This document shows, in pieces, positions 52,589-62,026 of a stretch of 64,000 nucleotides of DNA; within the stretch, counting starts at the first letter, position 1, and every line of letters starts with the position of its first letter. A program made the position numbers and the translations under genes. Source of the stretch: VAZQ01 sp963817135 (lineage in GTDB: Bacteria > Pseudomonadota > Alphaproteobacteria > Rhizobiales > Xanthobacteraceae); assembly GCA_963817135.1 (NCBI GenBank), contig CAWFNG010000010.1, forward strand, positions 62,001 to 126,000. Direction: 5' to 3'. The notes under the pieces are model-generated. The model searched no databases, was not told where the DNA came from, and was given only the letters and a program-made list of their open reading frames with translations.

Positions 52589-54538
52589 CTAAAACAGACC
52601 GCAGCCGCAGCCGAGCGTCCAGGAACGACCGTCCGCGCCAAGAACGGTTGACATGCTCTCACTTAGCGCTGCCGCAGCGAGTTGAACTCCGGTTTCGGCG
52701 GAGGCGCTTTTGCCATAGCCCGGATACCGGCTGATGGGCAGCCAGTCCGGGCTGACTTTGAGTGCGGGCGGCGCAAGCGCGGCGAAATTGCCTTCGCCAT
52801 AGACCACCTTGCCTCCCACCATGGTCAGTACCGACGATAACTGCGAGATGCGATCCTCCGGCACCGTCAAATAATCCGCACTGAGAACGGCGAGATCGGC
52901 CCATTTGCCGACGGAGAGCGTACCCTTCTTGTCTTCCTCCTTGCTGATCCACGCGCCCGCAGCGGAATAGGCGCGCAGCGCCTCTTCCCGGCTCATGAGA
53001 TTGCGGTCGGCTGCGTGGCGCAGACCGCCCTGGGTCTTGCCTGTGACCAGCCACTGCACCCCGACCCACGGGTTGTGGCTGGCAGCGCGATTGCCGTCGG
53101 TGCCGAGCGCAAACGGCACTCCCATCTGTTTGATGCGGCCGAATGCCGGGGCATCCTCCGCCGCCTCCTTGCCCCACTTGGCAACATAGGCTTCGCCGTC
53201 CGCCGACATCCGGTTCTGCAATCCAAGGCTGCCGCCCAATGCCTGCAGGCGTTCGAGCGTGCGCGCAGTCATGCCCTCGCAGTGCTCGAGGCCCCAACGC
53301 AGCTTGTCGACGGGCATCTCCTTGTGCACGTTTTCGACGACGCCAAGGATGCGTTGCGCCGTGAAATCGAACGACGCGTGCATGCGGAACGGCCAGCCGT
53401 TCGACACCACGAACTTGAGCACCTCGGTCAGCCGTTCCTCCATGATGGGCGGCTGCGGCACCGGATCCTTGGCAAAATTGGTGACGTCGCCTGCCGCCCA
53501 CACCGTGTATTCGCCGGCGCCGCACAAGCGAAAATGATCGTCACCCTGATAAAGCTTTGCTTGGCTGAGCCAGCCTTTGTAATCGTCGATCTCGCGCCCC
53601 GGCCGCTGCGCCATTAATGTGTATCCGATGCGCACGGTGAGCGCCTTGTCGGCGGCGAGGCGCGAAATCGCCTGGTATTGTTCGGGATAGTTCTGGCCAC
53701 CGCCGCCCGCATCGATCAGGCTGGTGACGCCGAGCCGGTTGAGTTCGCGCATCATATGGCGGGTGGAAATCTCCTGATCGTCCGGTGGCAGCTTGGGAAT
53801 TTTGGCAAATATTCCAAGCAGGCTGATGAGGCTCGTGGTGGCAATCACGAGCCCGGTCGGGTCGCCGTTGCCGTTGCGGGCGATCAGACCTCCCATGGGA
53901 TCCGGTGTGTCGCGGTTCCAGCCAAGCGCGCGCAGCCCCGCCTTGTTGATAAAGGCGCGGTCGTAGAGATGCATGACGAAGCAGGGAACATCGCCGCAGG
54001 CCGCATTGATCTCGTCGAGCGTCGGCAGGCGCTTCTCTTTGAATTGATTGGGCGTCCAACCGCCGACGACCTGCACCCAATGCGGGGCGGGTGTGCGCTG
54101 GGCCTGCTCCTTGAGCATTCGCAGCGCAATCGTCAGTGAGGGCACCCCATCCCAGCGGACCTCCTGCGAATAGGTCAGTCCGCCGCGGATGAAATGCGTG
54201 TGCGCGTCGTTGAGGCCGGGAATGACGGTGCGGTCGCCGGCGTCGATCAGCTTGGTTGACGGCGATCGCAAGGATTCGAGTTCCCGGCGTGTGCCGATCC
54301 CGATGATCTTGTCGCCGGCGATCGCAATCGCCTGGGCGCGCGGCATTTTCGCGTCGAGGGTGACAATGTTCGCGTTCGCAATAATCACATCAGCTTTTGC
54401 GTCCTGCGCGGCAGCCGGCTCGACTGCCCTGCCGGCGGCATAGATGCCGGCGAATGCCATGGAATTGGCAACAAGCTTGCGCCGCGTCAGCGATGCCGCG
54501 GTAAATCCGAACGATTTCGACCCGCAAAACAGGCACAT
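52589..54538 (-). CDS. Amidohydrolase family protein (YtcJ-like), Tat-type leader
   Basis: 649 residues. N-terminal SLTRRKLVANSMAFAGIYAA is a twin-arginine-type leader, after a 15-residue extension MCLFCGSKSFGFTAA. The amidohydrolase metal motif is in IPGLNDAHTHFIRGG (about 110), with FRMHASFDFTAQ, GLEHCEGMTARTL and FALGTDGNRAASHNPWVGVQ, and the last beta-sandwich SVGKWADLAVLSADYL. Members are metal-dependent C-N hydrolases of unknown substrate. The C-terminus ends in the Cys-rich LGCGCGLF. It lies 15 nt after asnS on the same strand. Confidence 0.88.
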   Translation of the reverse strand: MCLFCGSKSFGFTAASLTRRKLVANSMAFAGIYAAGRAVEPAAAQDAKADVIIANANIVTLDAKMPRAQAIAIAGDKIIGIGTRRELESLRSPSTKLIDAGDRTVIPGLNDAHTHFIRGGLTYSQEVRWDGVPSLTIALRMLKEQAQRTPAPHWVQVVGGWTPNQFKEKRLPTLDEINAACGDVPCFVMHLYDRAFINKAGLRALGWNRDTPDPMGGLIARNGNGDPTGLVIATTSLISLLGIFAKIPKLPPDDQEISTRHMMRELNRLGVTSLIDAGGGGQNYPEQYQAISRLAADKALTVRIGYTLMAQRPGREIDDYKGWLSQAKLYQGDDHFRLCGAGEYTVWAAGDVTNFAKDPVPQPPIMEERLTEVLKFVVSNGWPFRMHASFDFTAQRILGVVENVHKEMPVDKLRWGLEHCEGMTARTLERLQALGGSLGLQNRMSADGEAYVAKWGKEAAEDAPAFGRIKQMGVPFALGTDGNRAASHNPWVGVQWLVTGKTQGGLRHAADRNLMSREEALRAYSAAGAWISKEEDKKGTLSVGKWADLAVLSADYLTVPEDRISQLSSVLTMVGGKVVYGEGNFAALAPPALKVSPDWLPISRYPGYGKSASAETGVQLAAAALSESMSTVLGADGRSWTLGCGCGLF

Positions 54539-54553
54539 GACTTCCTCCCTGGA

Positions 54554-55960
<1,407 letters not shown>

Positions 55961-56003
55961 TCATGGCCCCTGATTAGTTGGCAGTTGGGCAGCGGTCAGG
56001 AAG

Positions 56004-56348
56004 CTATTTTATCCGAACGCGCGGAACTCTTCGGAGTCGTTTTCTTAAAGCTCGTTTCGCGTCGCGTCCACCGTACAGAATGCGATCTATAACGACGGCG
56101 TGCGGCTCTATGTGAAAGGCGATTGCCATTCGCCGCTCGAATCGAACGATGCGTAAACCGGGTCGAAGATCACTCCGGTTTGTGCCGCGTTCAGCGGAAA
56201 ATTTGAAGCCGGCGCAATGCGCTTCAATTCGGCTGATATAGTCGATGGCGCGGCCCGGGCCGGATTGTCTTGCGATGTATTCGTAAATGCTGAAAAGGTC
56301 GGCCGCAGCTTCAGGCGAGAAAATGACCCTACGTTGCTTCGCTGGTAT
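56004..56348 (-). pseudogene. ParE-family toxin lacking a canonical start codon
   Basis: A stop-free frame of 114 codons with clear ParE/RelE toxin sequence: VIFSPEAAADLFSIYEYIAR, GPGRAIDYISRIEAHCAGF, FSAERGTNRSDLRPGLRIV, FERRMAIAFHIEPHAVV and the C-terminal RILYGGRD. No ATG, GTG or TTG lies ahead of the domain; the codon where the start is expected is ATA at 56346-56348 (IPAKQRRVIF, likely once MPAKQRRVIF). The frame extends past RILYGGRD with a basic tail. Such toxins inhibit gyrase or cut mRNA. The neighbouring antitoxin gene is also broken, so this is probably a dead toxin. Confidence 0.75.
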
Positions 56349-56430
56349 GATAAATTCATACCAACCGTTTCTGTCAAGTTGGTTAAATGGTTTAAATCAT
56401 GGCCGCTTGTCCTTGAAAAAGGACCAAAAT

Positions 56431-56740
56431 CTAGAGAAGTTCAAGGCGAAGCGTTCGGCCTACAATCTTTGCGGCGCGTTGCAGCGTCGTGATAGCAACG
56501 TTTCCGTCTTTCGGATCGAGGAGGCGGCGGATCTGATTCGGCTTGTCTTCATGCGCTCGGCAGGCCGTTTGCGTGAAGATTCTGCGCCTTCATTGCTTCG
56601 GCGATTTGCCAAGCCAGCACTTCCTTTATTGCGACCGCTTCAAACTCTTCGAGCTTTCCTTCCTTTCTCAGAAATTCATCCAGGGTGGTCAGCCCTCTGG
56701 CAGAGCGACGGGTCATTTTCTTCTTTTTCATAACAGGCAT
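56431..56740 (-). pseudogene. XRE-type antitoxin with two single-base deletions
   Basis: The frame begins MPVMKKKKMTRRSARGLTTL (ATG 56740 or 56731), runs through DEFLRKEGKLEEFEAVAIKE and AEAMKAQNLHANGL, and stops after a shift. Restoring one base near 56560 and one near 56537 gives ERMKTSR, then QIRRLLDPKDGNVAITTLQR, AAKIVGRTLRLELL, the helix-turn-helix of HigA/XRE antitoxins, ending at TAG 56431-56433. Two deletions 23 nt apart have destroyed the DNA-binding domain. The usual partner toxin gene does not precede it. A ParE-type toxin lies 82 nt downstream. Confidence 0.8.
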
Positions 56741-56782
56741 TTTCCGCGGCCGCGAAGATCGTGTAAGCCTGGGATCGGCGCC

Positions 56783-57535
56783 TCAAATCAATTTCAGTGC
56801 CTTGAGGCTCGCGTGCCCGTCCTTGCCGACAATGATGTGGTCGTGCACGGCAATTCCGAGCGGCCGCGCCACTTCGATGATGGCTAAAGTCATCTGCACG
56901 TCGGCGCGCGAGGGCGTCGGGTCGCCGGAGGGATGGTTATGCACGAGGATCATGGCGGTGGCGGAAAGTTCGAGCGCGCGCTTGACCAGTTCGCGCGGGT
57001 AAACGGGCGTGTGGTCGACGGTGCCGACCTGATGCTGCTCGTCGGCAATGAGGTGATTGCGCTTGTCGAGGAACAGGACGCGAAATTGCTCGATTGCCGC
57101 GAAAGCCATGGCGCTGCGGCAATAATCGAGCACCTGTGACCACGACGAGAGGACGGTGCGCTGCTTCACCTGGCCGCGCACAAACCGTGTCGCAGCTGCC
57201 TCGATGATTTTCAGCTCGGCAATGGCCGCATCGCTCAACCCCTTGACCTCGCGCAAGCGCTCCTTCGGTGCGCATATCACTTCGGCAAACGAGCCGAAGG
57301 TCGCCATGAGGGTTTTGGTCAGCGGCTTGAGATCGCGGCGGGGGAGGGCGCGAAACAGGACAAGCTCGAGAAGTTCGTAGTCGGCGAGCGCCTGGGCACC
57401 GGCATCGAGAAAGCGCGCGCGCAAACGCATGCGATGGCCGAGGAAATGGGGCGCGCTTTTGATAATCGCAGCCTCGTCACTGCTGTATTCGCGAACATCA
57501 AGTGGCGATGATGGGGAATCCTGCGTGGCGGGCAT
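56783..57535 (-). CDS. radC: RadC-family JAB-domain protein
   Basis: 250 residues from ATG 57535 (the frame opens at 57565). UPF0758 N-terminal helix-hairpin-helix part (HRMRLRARFLDAGAQALADY, LREVKGLSDAAIAELKIIEA), then the JAMM metal motif with DEQHQVGTVDHTPVYPRELV, VHNHPSGDPTPSRAD and DHIIVGKDGHASL. Once thought to be a recombination repair protein; the true role of RadC is unsettled. Last gene after sfsA and map on the minus strand, a common order in related genomes. Confidence 0.93.
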   Translation of the reverse strand: MPATQDSPSSPLDVREYSSDEAAIIKSAPHFLGHRMRLRARFLDAGAQALADYELLELVLFRALPRRDLKPLTKTLMATFGSFAEVICAPKERLREVKGLSDAAIAELKIIEAAATRFVRGQVKQRTVLSSWSQVLDYCRSAMAFAAIEQFRVLFLDKRNHLIADEQHQVGTVDHTPVYPRELVKRALELSATAMILVHNHPSGDPTPSRADVQMTLAIIEVARPLGIAVHDHIIVGKDGHASLKALKLI

Positions 57536-57641
57536 ACCCGCGAGTAAAGAACAAAATGAGAACAAAAGTCAATGGGTGGCTGAGCCAATGCTGAGCCAAT
57601 GCCTGGGAGCCCGTCGAACGAACGAAATGTGTGGGAAGGCT

Positions 57642-57677
57642 GAACCCGGATTTCGCTACCCGCTCAATCCGGGCTAC
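57642..57677. repeat. GTAGCCCGG palindromic repeat, copy 4
   Basis: 36 nt: GAACCCGGATTTCGCTACCCGCTCAATCCGGGCTAC, a degraded left arm (GAACCCGGATT) facing an intact right arm (AATCCGGGCTAC). On the minus strand the element begins GTAGCCCGG and its TAG (plus 57674-57676) is the stop codon of map. Same arrangement as at bclA and the FAD dehydrogenase. Confidence 0.85.
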
Positions 57678-58498
57678 GCAGTGCTGCGCGGCTTATCGAG
57701 CCCGCGCGGCGAGAGCGTGAAGATTTCCACCCCGTCCTCGGTCACCGCCACAGTGTGCTCGAACTGCGCGGAGAGCGAGCGGTCCCGGGTCACCGCCGTC
57801 CAGCCATCGGACAACACCTTCACATGCGGCCGGCCGAGATTGATCATGGGCTCCACGGTGAAGAACATGCCGGGGCGAAGCACAATGCCTTCGCCGTGCC
57901 GCCCGACATGCACGATATTCGGCTCGTCATGAAACAGGCGGCCCACGCCGTGGCCGCAAAAGTCGCGCACCACGCTCATGTGCTGGCCTTCGACATAGCC
58001 CTGGATGGCAGCACCGATGTCGCCGGTCGTCGCTCCCGGCCTGATCACCGAAATGCCGCGCATCATGGCTTCGTAGGTCACTTCGATCAGCCGCTCGGCG
58101 CGGCGCGGGATTGCTCCCACCGTATACATGCGGCTCGAATCCCCGTGCCAGCCGTCAAGGATCAGCGTGACGTCGACATTGACGATGTCGCCTTCCTTTA
58201 GCGGTTTGTCGCCGGGGACGCCGTGGCAGACCACGTGATTGACCGACGTGCAGGTCGCCCGGCGATAGCCGCGATACATCAGCGTCGCCGGCGTGGCGTT
58301 GTGGGCAAGCGCAAACTCGAACACCAGCCGATCGATGCGCTCGGTAGGAACTCCCGGGCGAATCTCGTCGGTAAGCATATCGAGACATTCGGCCGCGAGC
58401 TGGCCGGCCTTGCGCATGGCCGCGAAGGCGGGCGGCCCGTGCAGCTTGATCTGTCCGGTCTTGCGGAGCGGCGCGACTGCCGCGTCGACATAGCTCAT
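57674..58498 (-). CDS. map: Methionine aminopeptidase type I
   Basis: 274 residues. Pita-bread metal ligands in order: Asp in DIVNVDVTLILDGWHGDSSR (two Asp), His in FCGHGVGRLFHDEPNI, Glu in FFTVEPMINLGRPHV and Glu in SAQFEHTVAVTEDG. TCTSVNHVVCHGVPGDKPLK is the substrate loop. It removes the initiator Met from nascent proteins. The stop codon is supplied by the GTAGCCCGG repeat. Preceded by sfsA 96 nt upstream. Confidence 0.96.
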   Translation of the reverse strand: MSYVDAAVAPLRKTGQIKLHGPPAFAAMRKAGQLAAECLDMLTDEIRPGVPTERIDRLVFEFALAHNATPATLMYRGYRRATCTSVNHVVCHGVPGDKPLKEGDIVNVDVTLILDGWHGDSSRMYTVGAIPRRAERLIEVTYEAMMRGISVIRPGATTGDIGAAIQGYVEGQHMSVVRDFCGHGVGRLFHDEPNIVHVGRHGEGIVLRPGMFFTVEPMINLGRPHVKVLSDGWTAVTRDRSLSAQFEHTVAVTEDGVEIFTLSPRGLDKPRSTA

Positions 58499-58594
58499 TT
58501 CACGTCATCGCGGCAGCGCCGCGTCCTCGCGGCCCATCGGCGCCGCTGCCCGTTTCGCAATGTAAGCAAGGACGCAGGCGACGCAAGCCACCAC

Positions 58595-59320
58595 TCACTC
58601 CTCGATCGGCACCCGGGCCGCTACCTCGATGCCTTCGCACGAAACGCGGCAGCGATAGGCGATTGCCTCAACTCCCACCTGGCGGGCCGCGTCGAACGCT
58701 GTCGCGTAAGCAGGATCGATGTCGCGGGCGAGCTTGAAACGCCGCGCCGAGCCGATCTGGATGAGGAACAGCATCACGGCACGGCTTCCACTCGCCGCCA
58801 CCGCGGCTAGCTCGCCGAGATGCTTCGTCCCGCGTTTCGTTACCGCATCGGGGAACTCGGCAAGGCCGGGCGCGCGCATGAGATGCACGTTCTTGACCTC
58901 CACGTAACAGGGCGGCCGCGTCGCGTTTTGCAGCAGAAAATCCAGGCGCGAATTCGTGCCGTAGCGTACTTCCCGCCGGATGTTCGCATAGCCGCAAAGC
59001 TCGCGGATCAAGCCAGCGGCAATGGCCTCCGCGGCCAGCGCATTGGGATGGCCGGTATTGATGCCGACCAGTTCGGCGCCCGCCCCGAGATCGACTTCGA
59101 CCAGCTCCCAGCTGTGCGCAAGCTTGCGTGCCGCATTGGCCGATCGGGAAAGCCAAACGCGCGCGCCTGGCGCATTGAGCCCCGTCATTGCACCGGGATT
59201 GGCGCAATGGACGGTGATGGTCTCACCGGAAGATAGCTCCACATCGGCGAGAAAGCGCTTGTAGCGACGCAGCAGTGTCGCGGGCAGGAGCGGCGCAGGA
59301 AATTGCATGATTGCGGTCAC
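58595..59320 (-). CDS. sfsA: SfsA family DNA/RNA nuclease-fold protein
   Basis: 241 residues from GTG 59320, overlapping the upstream gene by GTGA; ATG 59308 is a plausible alternative. SfsA signs: FLADVELSSGETITVHCANPGAMTG, GINTGHPNALAAEAI, RREVRYGTNSRLDFLLQ, CYVEVKNVHLM, DAVTKRGTKHLGELAAVA. The latter half resembles a restriction-endonuclease fold. SfsA was named as a sugar-fermentation stimulator in E. coli; its molecular role is still unclear. Confidence 0.93.
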   Translation of the reverse strand: MTAIMQFPAPLLPATLLRRYKRFLADVELSSGETITVHCANPGAMTGLNAPGARVWLSRSANAARKLAHSWELVEVDLGAGAELVGINTGHPNALAAEAIAAGLIRELCGYANIRREVRYGTNSRLDFLLQNATRPPCYVEVKNVHLMRAPGLAEFPDAVTKRGTKHLGELAAVAASGSRAVMLFLIQIGSARRFKLARDIDPAYATAFDAARQVGVEAIAYRCRVSCEGIEVAARVPIEE

Positions 59321-60297
59321 GCAACGAAGCTGCCGCCGCGATCGTCGTCAATGTGAATGCGCACGATCTCGTCGAATGAGTTCTCGGCGACAAAGCCCAG
59401 CTCGCGTGCGCGGCGGGCTTCGATGCGCTGCGGCCAGCCGGCGACGATGCGCGCAACCAAGGGGTCTTCGGCGCGCTTGATGCGCGCAGCAACGCGCTCC
59501 CCGGCAATGCGCTTCAAGCCCGCGATCTGCTCCGCCACGGTGCAGGACACCCCCGGCATGGAGAGGTTGATGCGCGGGCCAAGCGCTTCTCGCGCAAGCC
59601 CCGCAGCGTGAATGAGGAAGCCCACCGCGGCGCGCGGGCTCGCATGGGTGTGCACCACCGTCTCCGGCACTGGCAGCGCCGCTTCCATCCCGGCGAGCGG
59701 CTCGCGAATGATGCTGGAAAAGAAACCGGACGCTGCAGCATTGGGCTTGCCGGGGCGGACCACAATGCTGGGAAGGCGAATGCCGACGCCATCGCAGAAA
59801 CCGCGACGCGTATAGTCGGCAAGGAGCGCTTCGCCTATGGCCTTTTGCGTTCCATAGGAAGTGAGCGGCGTGAGATGAAAGTCGTCGGGGATCGTCGCAG
59901 GGAAGGGCGCGCCAAATACCGCAATCGATGAGGTATAGATGAGCTTGGGACGGTAGCCGTCTCCGGCGGCGTGGATTGCTTCCAGCAAAGTGCGCATTCC
60001 ATCGAGATTGACGCTGTAGCCTTTGTCGAAGTCGCGCTCGGCTTCCCCCGAGACGACGCCGGCGAGGTGAAAGATCACGTCCGGGCGCGCGGCTATCGCT
60101 TTCGCTGCTTCCCCGGGCCGCGAGAGGTCGGATGCCATGCTTGTGACTTGTGCCGCAGACTGCGCGGGCTGCGGCGCAACGACATCGAGCAGCGTGAGCC
60201 TCTTGATGGTTGCCTGGTTGAGTGCGCCGTCACGGGTGAGCCGCTCCGTCAACTTGCGGCCGATCATCCCGGCCGCACCGGTGATGAGGATATGCAC
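59317..60297 (-). CDS. Extended short-chain dehydrogenase, D-erythronate dehydrogenase-like
   Basis: 326 residues. NAD-binding GAAGMIGRKLTERL at the N-terminus, LAGVVSGEAERDFDKGYSVN, catalytic Ser in YTSSIAVFGAPFP, and YxxxK in YGTQKAIGEALLADYTRRGF. The whole pattern resembles DenD-type D-erythronate dehydrogenases. It follows the GNAT gene by 4 nt and precedes sfsA by GTGA overlap, so the string 61845 to 58595 reads as one coupled operon. A role in sugar-acid breakdown is inferred from the family. Confidence 0.85.
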   Translation of the reverse strand: MHILITGAAGMIGRKLTERLTRDGALNQATIKRLTLLDVVAPQPAQSAAQVTSMASDLSRPGEAAKAIAARPDVIFHLAGVVSGEAERDFDKGYSVNLDGMRTLLEAIHAAGDGYRPKLIYTSSIAVFGAPFPATIPDDFHLTPLTSYGTQKAIGEALLADYTRRGFCDGVGIRLPSIVVRPGKPNAAASGFFSSIIREPLAGMEAALPVPETVVHTHASPRAAVGFLIHAAGLAREALGPRINLSMPGVSCTVAEQIAGLKRIAGERVAARIKRAEDPLVARIVAGWPQRIEARRARELGFVAENSFDEIVRIHIDDDRGGSFVA

Positions 60298-60301
60298 GCT
60301 G

Positions 60302-61015
60302 TTACCCCGGTTGGCCGTTCAACGCGGCGAGGCTTAGCTTTTGTCGCCCGGCTGCGTCGAAATTCTCCGGCGCAAGCCACCGCTCGAAATTGGCTTTGCG
60401 CACCGGCCATTCGCTGTCGAGCATGGAGAACCAGGCATTGTCGCGGTTGCGCCCCTTGGCAATCAAATGCTGGCGGAAGGTGCCTTCATAGATAAATCCA
60501 AAGCGCAGCGCCGCGCGGCAGGAGGCAGCATTGAGCGCATTGCATTTCCATTCATAGCGGCGATAGCCGAGCGTATCGAAGGCGTAGTGGGCGAGCAGGT
60601 ACTGCGCTTCGGTGCCAAGCACGCTGCGCTGGAGCGCTGGGGAATAGACGATATGGCCCACCTCGATCACGCGCATGGGCGGGCGGATTTCCATCAGGGT
60701 GGCAATTCCGACTGCGCGGCCGCTCGCATCGACGATGGCATAGGAATAGGGATCGTCGAGCGTGACGCGACCGGCGAGCCAGCTGCGAAACGCGCCCTCG
60801 TCGGGAAATGGACCGTAAGTGGAAAGATAGGTCCAGATGTGATCGTGCCCCGCACAGGCCTGCCACAGGCCGGCGGCATGTTCGAGCGTCAACTTTTCCA
60901 CCCGTCCGGATCGGCCCTTCAGCAGCACCGGGCCAGGACGACGCGCCGGTGTGGCATCGACCGGCAGGCCGACGGGTTGGCCGGTGATGGGGTCCGGCTC
61001 CGATTCCGGGCTCAT
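60302..61015 (-). CDS. GNAT-family N-acetyltransferase (RimJ/RimL-like)
   Basis: 237 residues from ATG 61015, overlapping the stop of the upstream gene by ATGA. GNAT pattern: GRSGRVEKLTLEHAAGLWQA, YAIVDASGRAVGIATLMEI, IEVGHIVYSPALQRSVLGTE, RYEWKCNALNAASCRAALRF and FGFIYEGTFRQH. The spacing fits RimJ/RimL-like acetyltransferases of small molecules or protein N-termini. The substrate is unknown, but its coupling to a mutase/lyase and a sugar-acid dehydrogenase suggests a metabolite. Confidence 0.88.
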   Translation of the reverse strand: MSPESEPDPITGQPVGLPVDATPARRPGPVLLKGRSGRVEKLTLEHAAGLWQACAGHDHIWTYLSTYGPFPDEGAFRSWLAGRVTLDDPYSYAIVDASGRAVGIATLMEIRPPMRVIEVGHIVYSPALQRSVLGTEAQYLLAHYAFDTLGYRRYEWKCNALNAASCRAALRFGFIYEGTFRQHLIAKGRNRDNAWFSMLDSEWPVRKANFERWLAPENFDAAGRQKLSLAALNGQPG

Positions 61016-61845
61016 CGCTTCTTGATGTCTTCGTGAAAGAATTTGTTGAGCTCCGGGTTGGAGATCAGGTTGGCAAAACTGTCGAACTTTCCCGCTTCCG
61101 CGATCTCGCGCGCGGCGCGGATGGTCGCGTGCATTGCCACTCGCGCGAGCGCGCCGCCGACGCTGATGCGGCGCACGCCCATGGCCGCAATGTCGGCAAC
61201 CGTGACGCCAAGCGCGCCCGACATCAGGAGATTGACCGGCTTCGGCGCGACCGCCTGCACCACCGCGACAATCTGCTCGCGCGTCTTTATCCCCGGCGGA
61301 TAGAGACAATCGGCGCCGGCTGCCGAGAAAGCCTTGAGCCGGCGGATGGTCTCGTCGAGATCGGGACGTCCGCAAATGAAGCCTTCGCTGCGGGCGGTAA
61401 AGATCACCTCGCCGCCGGCCTTGTCGATGGCGGCCCGCGCGGCGCGTACCCGCGCGAGCGCCAGGTCGAAATCATAAAGCGGCTGCTCGGCGTTGCCGGT
61501 GGAATCCTCGATGGAGAGGCCGGCAACCCCGGTGTCGATGCACAGCCGCACGCTCTCGGCCACGCCTTCCGGCGCCTGCGCATAGCCGCCTTCGAAATCC
61601 GCATTGACCGGCACGTCGGTGACGCGAACAATCTCGCGCAGATGGTCGAGCATCACATCGCGCGGCACCTCGCCGTCGGCGAAGCCCTGCGCATGGGCAA
61701 AGCCTGAGCTTGTTGTTGCCAGCGCCTTGAATCCCAAATGCTGGAAATAGCGTGCGGTGCCGACGTTCCATGGATTGGGAATGACGAAGCACCCGCTCGC
61801 ATGCAAGCCGCGGAAGGTTGCGCGTTTCTCGGCGACGGTGGGCAT
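61012..61845 (-). CDS. Isocitrate lyase/PEP mutase superfamily protein
   Basis: 277 residues. Barrel with KRATFRGLHASGCFVIPNPW, Mg-binding VNADFEGGYAQAPEGVAESV, LSIEDSTGN, IFTARSEGF and ADCLYPPGIK. The usual KKCGH of isocitrate lyase is not present, so it is a carboxyphosphonoenolpyruvate-mutase- or oxaloacetate-hydrolase-like member. First gene of the run mutase-GNAT-dehydrogenase-sfsA. Possible C-C lyase for a substituted malate or 2-oxo acid; the exact reaction is unknown. Confidence 0.88.
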   Translation of the reverse strand: MPTVAEKRATFRGLHASGCFVIPNPWNVGTARYFQHLGFKALATTSSGFAHAQGFADGEVPRDVMLDHLREIVRVTDVPVNADFEGGYAQAPEGVAESVRLCIDTGVAGLSIEDSTGNAEQPLYDFDLALARVRAARAAIDKAGGEVIFTARSEGFICGRPDLDETIRRLKAFSAAGADCLYPPGIKTREQIVAVVQAVAPKPVNLLMSGALGVTVADIAAMGVRRISVGGALARVAMHATIRAAREIAEAGKFDSFANLISNPELNKFFHEDIKKR

Positions 61846-62026
61846 GGTCCTCTCGCTCGGGAGGCTCGATTGATCGAGCGATTACCGTCTTGTAGGATGG
61901 ACCGAGCTTCCCGTCATATGCCAGACTTGTACCGGGCGCAGCGCAACACGAGCTGCGTCTAATCGCCGCGTAGGATGGCGCGGCTGCACTTATATCCGGG
62001 ACGCGAGACAGATAAGGGGAATTCCC

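Noticed and set aside
56217..56492. 91-codon plus-strand frame over the toxin remnants
   Set aside because: The opposite strand holds a clear ParE-type sequence; the plus frame has no family features.
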